Translations under genes and position numbers: made by a program
The notes under the pieces: generated by a model
What the model saw: the letters and a program-made list of their open reading frames with translations, nothing else
Database searches by the model: none
Told to the model about the DNA's origin: nothing
Shown: positions 42,432 to 42,477 of the stretch, piece after piece
Layout: every line of letters begins with the position of its first letter
How positions within the stretch are numbered: position 1 is the first letter of the stretch
Origin: Methylococcales bacterium
GTDB lineage: Bacteria; Pseudomonadota; Gammaproteobacteria; Methylococcales; Methylomonadaceae
DNA length: 42,477 nucleotides
Assembly (NCBI GenBank): GCA_023144875.1
Contig: JAGLEW010000021.1
Location: forward strand, 1-42,477
Direction of reading: 5' to 3'

Positions 42432-42477
42432 AGCAACTTCATTAGATTTGTTAAAAACTACAATGATAACCAAAAAT

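Overview
The window is a compact, A+T-rich stretch of a gammaproteobacterial chromosome. The evidence is the gene order hfq-hflX-hflK-hflC, dciA next to lpxC, and a full division and cell wall (dcw) cluster with ddl-ftsQ-ftsA-ftsZ-lpxC at its end. MurE carries the DNPR motif of meso-diaminopimelate enzymes, so the cell wall is the Gram-negative type. murB sits between murC and ddl, as in several free-living gammaproteobacterial lineages. The sequence alone does not fix a genus; a Methylococcales- or Thiotrichales-like lineage is a guess.

Region 1 (1-3,932), minus strand: the RNA chaperone Hfq, the ribosome-associated GTPase HflX and the FtsH-regulating membrane pair HflK/HflC, closed by a bidirectional terminator. 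Region 2 (3,933-22,389): dciA on the plus strand converges on lpxC with interlocking stop codons. The dcw cluster follows, read on the minus strand from rsmH to lpxC, in the order rsmH, ftsL, ftsI, murE, murF, mraY, murD, ftsW, murG, murC, murB, ddl, ftsQ, ftsA, ftsZ, lpxC. Most junctions overlap by a few bases or are very close. mraZ, usually the first gene, is not there.

Region 3 (22,638-35,573), plus strand, is the most unusual part. It is a chemosensory operon: a large PATAN/DUF4388-zinc ribbon-TPR protein with two PilG-like receivers, a CheB-like protein with no usable active site or receiver, a 1,041-residue chemoreceptor, CheW, CheY, a 1,021-residue CheA with phased acidic repeats, a second CheB-like protein with an intact receiver but altered catalytic Ser and His, and a ParA ATPase fused to an N-terminal zinc ribbon. 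No CheR is encoded. I infer a chemosensory system without classical receptor methylation, more like the cyanobacterial Pix/Tax/Pil type or Chp than flagellar Che, with its own positioning ATPase.

Region 4 (35,642-40,595), plus strand: a NrtBCD/SsuABC-like ABC importer (permease, ATPase, anchored binding protein) whose genes overlap one another and then peptide deformylase and glutamyl-tRNA synthetase. tRNA-Ala(GGC) and two identical tRNA-Glu(TTC) genes follow, with their own promoter and a strong terminator. Region 5 (40,596-42,477): a PD-(D/E)XK nuclease-family (Rpn-like) gene, convergent with a class III-like polyphosphate kinase 2 gene.

No stretch longer than 300 bases lacks a gene. No CRISPR array, insertion sequence or replication origin was seen.
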